From a virus: a DNA stretch of 25,245 nt. Position 1 is the first letter of the stretch, and each line of letters opens with the position of its first letter. The DNA lies in the IMG/VR virus record IMGVR_UViG_3300042564_004145, positions 1 through 25,245 of that record, one strand, 5' to 3'. Made by a program: the position numbers and the translations under genes. This document shows positions 24,534 through 25,245 of the stretch, one piece after another. The notes beneath the pieces are model-generated. The model did no database searches, was not told the origin of the DNA, and saw only the letters and a program-made list of their open reading frames with translations.

Positions 24534-25245
24534 TTAAAGATCACTATCTTCTGTTACAACTTCTACGTCTGTGATGTCTGTAACATTAACACCTAACATC
24601 TTACTGATGTAATCACCACTTTCTTTTTTATAATCCTCGATAGATTTCTTTTCTTCACCATCTTCTCTACCTGGCATAAATCCATGTGATGTAACCAAGA
24701 TACGTCCATCTTCATACCCTAAACCATTGATGTGGTTTTTCATAATTGAGATTTTTGTTCTTGTTGCAATTTTTACTTTTCTCTTATCTTTTGTGATAGA
24801 GATTTTTGTTGTTCCAGCTCCTTTTTGATTTCCAAATAAGAATACGATACTCGAGTTTAACCAAATTGCTTCTCCACCTTTTGCTTTAATCTTCGGTTGT
24901 CCGAAAGGATTATCTGGCAATTCTACCCAAGGTTGGTTAACAATGATTAACGTGTTCGTATAAGGCTTATCTGTTCTTCTTGAACCTGAAATACGTTGGT
25001 TGATGCCCATTCCAATTTTGTCAGCTAAAACTGACGCGTTGTGTTGTTTACCACCTTTACCATCGTAAGTCATTTTACATGGAACCGAACCTACTGAATC
25101 CCATAAGATTAATAAATCGTGAGGTAAATCTCCTTTCTCTTGTGCGTCTATTAGTTCATTGATATAATCAGTGATTTGTTCAATGTACTCAAAGTCGCTG
25201 TTAAAAAGATAATCTCCATTTCTATCAAATCCCATCAATTCAGCG
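24534..25245 (-). CDS. RecA/UvsX-like recombinase, C-terminal 236 residues (5' end beyond the right edge)
   Basis: The frame is open to the last base of the window (...AELMGFDRNG), so the N-terminus with Walker A is missing. Visible RecA-fold parts are LLILWDSVGSVP (Walker B strand), an L1-like segment with GMGINQRISG, NTLIIVNQPW (the strand ending in an Asn/Gln sensor) and KAKGGEAIWLNSSIVFLF, which fits the L2-flanking 'GGxAIxxxSSxxxxL' of RecA/UvsX. The C-terminus is acidic (DITDVEVVTEDSDL), as in RecA/UvsX. The role is strand exchange in recombination-dependent replication, working with the nuclease and helicase downstream. I prefer UvsX because of the phage context, but bacterial-type RecA is not excluded. 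Confidence 0.85.
   Translation of the reverse strand, partial: AELMGFDRNGDYLFNSDFEYIEQITDYINELIDAQEKGDLPHDLLILWDSVGSVPCKMTYDGKGGKQHNASVLADKIGMGINQRISGSRRTDKPYTNTLIIVNQPWVELPDNPFGQPKIKAKGGEAIWLNSSIVFLFGNQKGAGTTKISITKDKRKVKIATRTKISIMKNHINGLGYEDGRILVTSHGFMPGREDGEEKKSIEDYKKESGDYISKMLGVNVTDITDVEVVTEDSDL

Overview
The window looks like part of a large T4-like contractile-tailed phage (Caudoviricetes, myovirus type), most likely infecting a Bacteroidota host. The DNA is AT-rich. Every convincing gene lies on the minus strand, so transcription runs from high to low coordinates, and genes are packed with gaps under 90 bases or with 1-8 base overlaps. Start codons lack clear Shine-Dalgarno sequences and instead sit behind A/T-rich leaders, as is usual for Bacteroidota and their phages. 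Two further hints at the host are a DUF5522-type Cys-motif protein and an SprB-repeat-like domain in a tail gene. The host call is inference; no host DNA is present.

Reading in the direction of transcription, the replication block occupies 25245-19174. It holds a RecA/UvsX-like recombinase (5' end cut by the window), a 5'-3' exonuclease/RNase H-like nuclease, an unknown 152-aa protein overlapping it, a DnaB/gp41-like helicase, an adenosylcobalamin-dependent (class II) ribonucleotide reductase, and a 57-aa Cys-rich DUF5522-like gene whose start overlaps the reductase stop. That small gene contains a terminator-like hairpin just where the replication block ends.

The baseplate/tail block occupies 19143-1. 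It starts with a gp25/P2-gpW-like and a gp6/P2-gpJ-like wedge protein. Seven larger or unrecognised structural proteins follow, including a 1397-aa and a 1604-aa giant; the latter carries a P2 tail-protein-I-like stretch. Last comes the beginning of a conserved-looking structural protein cut by the window. Order W-J-...-I is kept as in P2-type baseplate clusters.

The striking part is a shared design in five tail genes: an N-terminal, presumably assembly, region, then a Pro-Thr repeat linker, then a Cys-containing C-terminal domain. In the 1604-aa protein the linker region is about 370 residues long and holds eight copies of a short beta-strand-like module (N/D-C-x-F-[DEN]-[VI]-...). The spacing between copies grows steadily toward the C-terminus. 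At DNA level these linkers are 24-33 bp minisatellites shared between genes, with G-quadruplex-capable runs on the plus strand. I read this as a modular and probably variable adhesin/receptor-binding set on the baseplate. An AT-rich motif (TATTTATA/T on the coding strand) recurs just upstream of six tail genes and may be a late promoter or initiation element.
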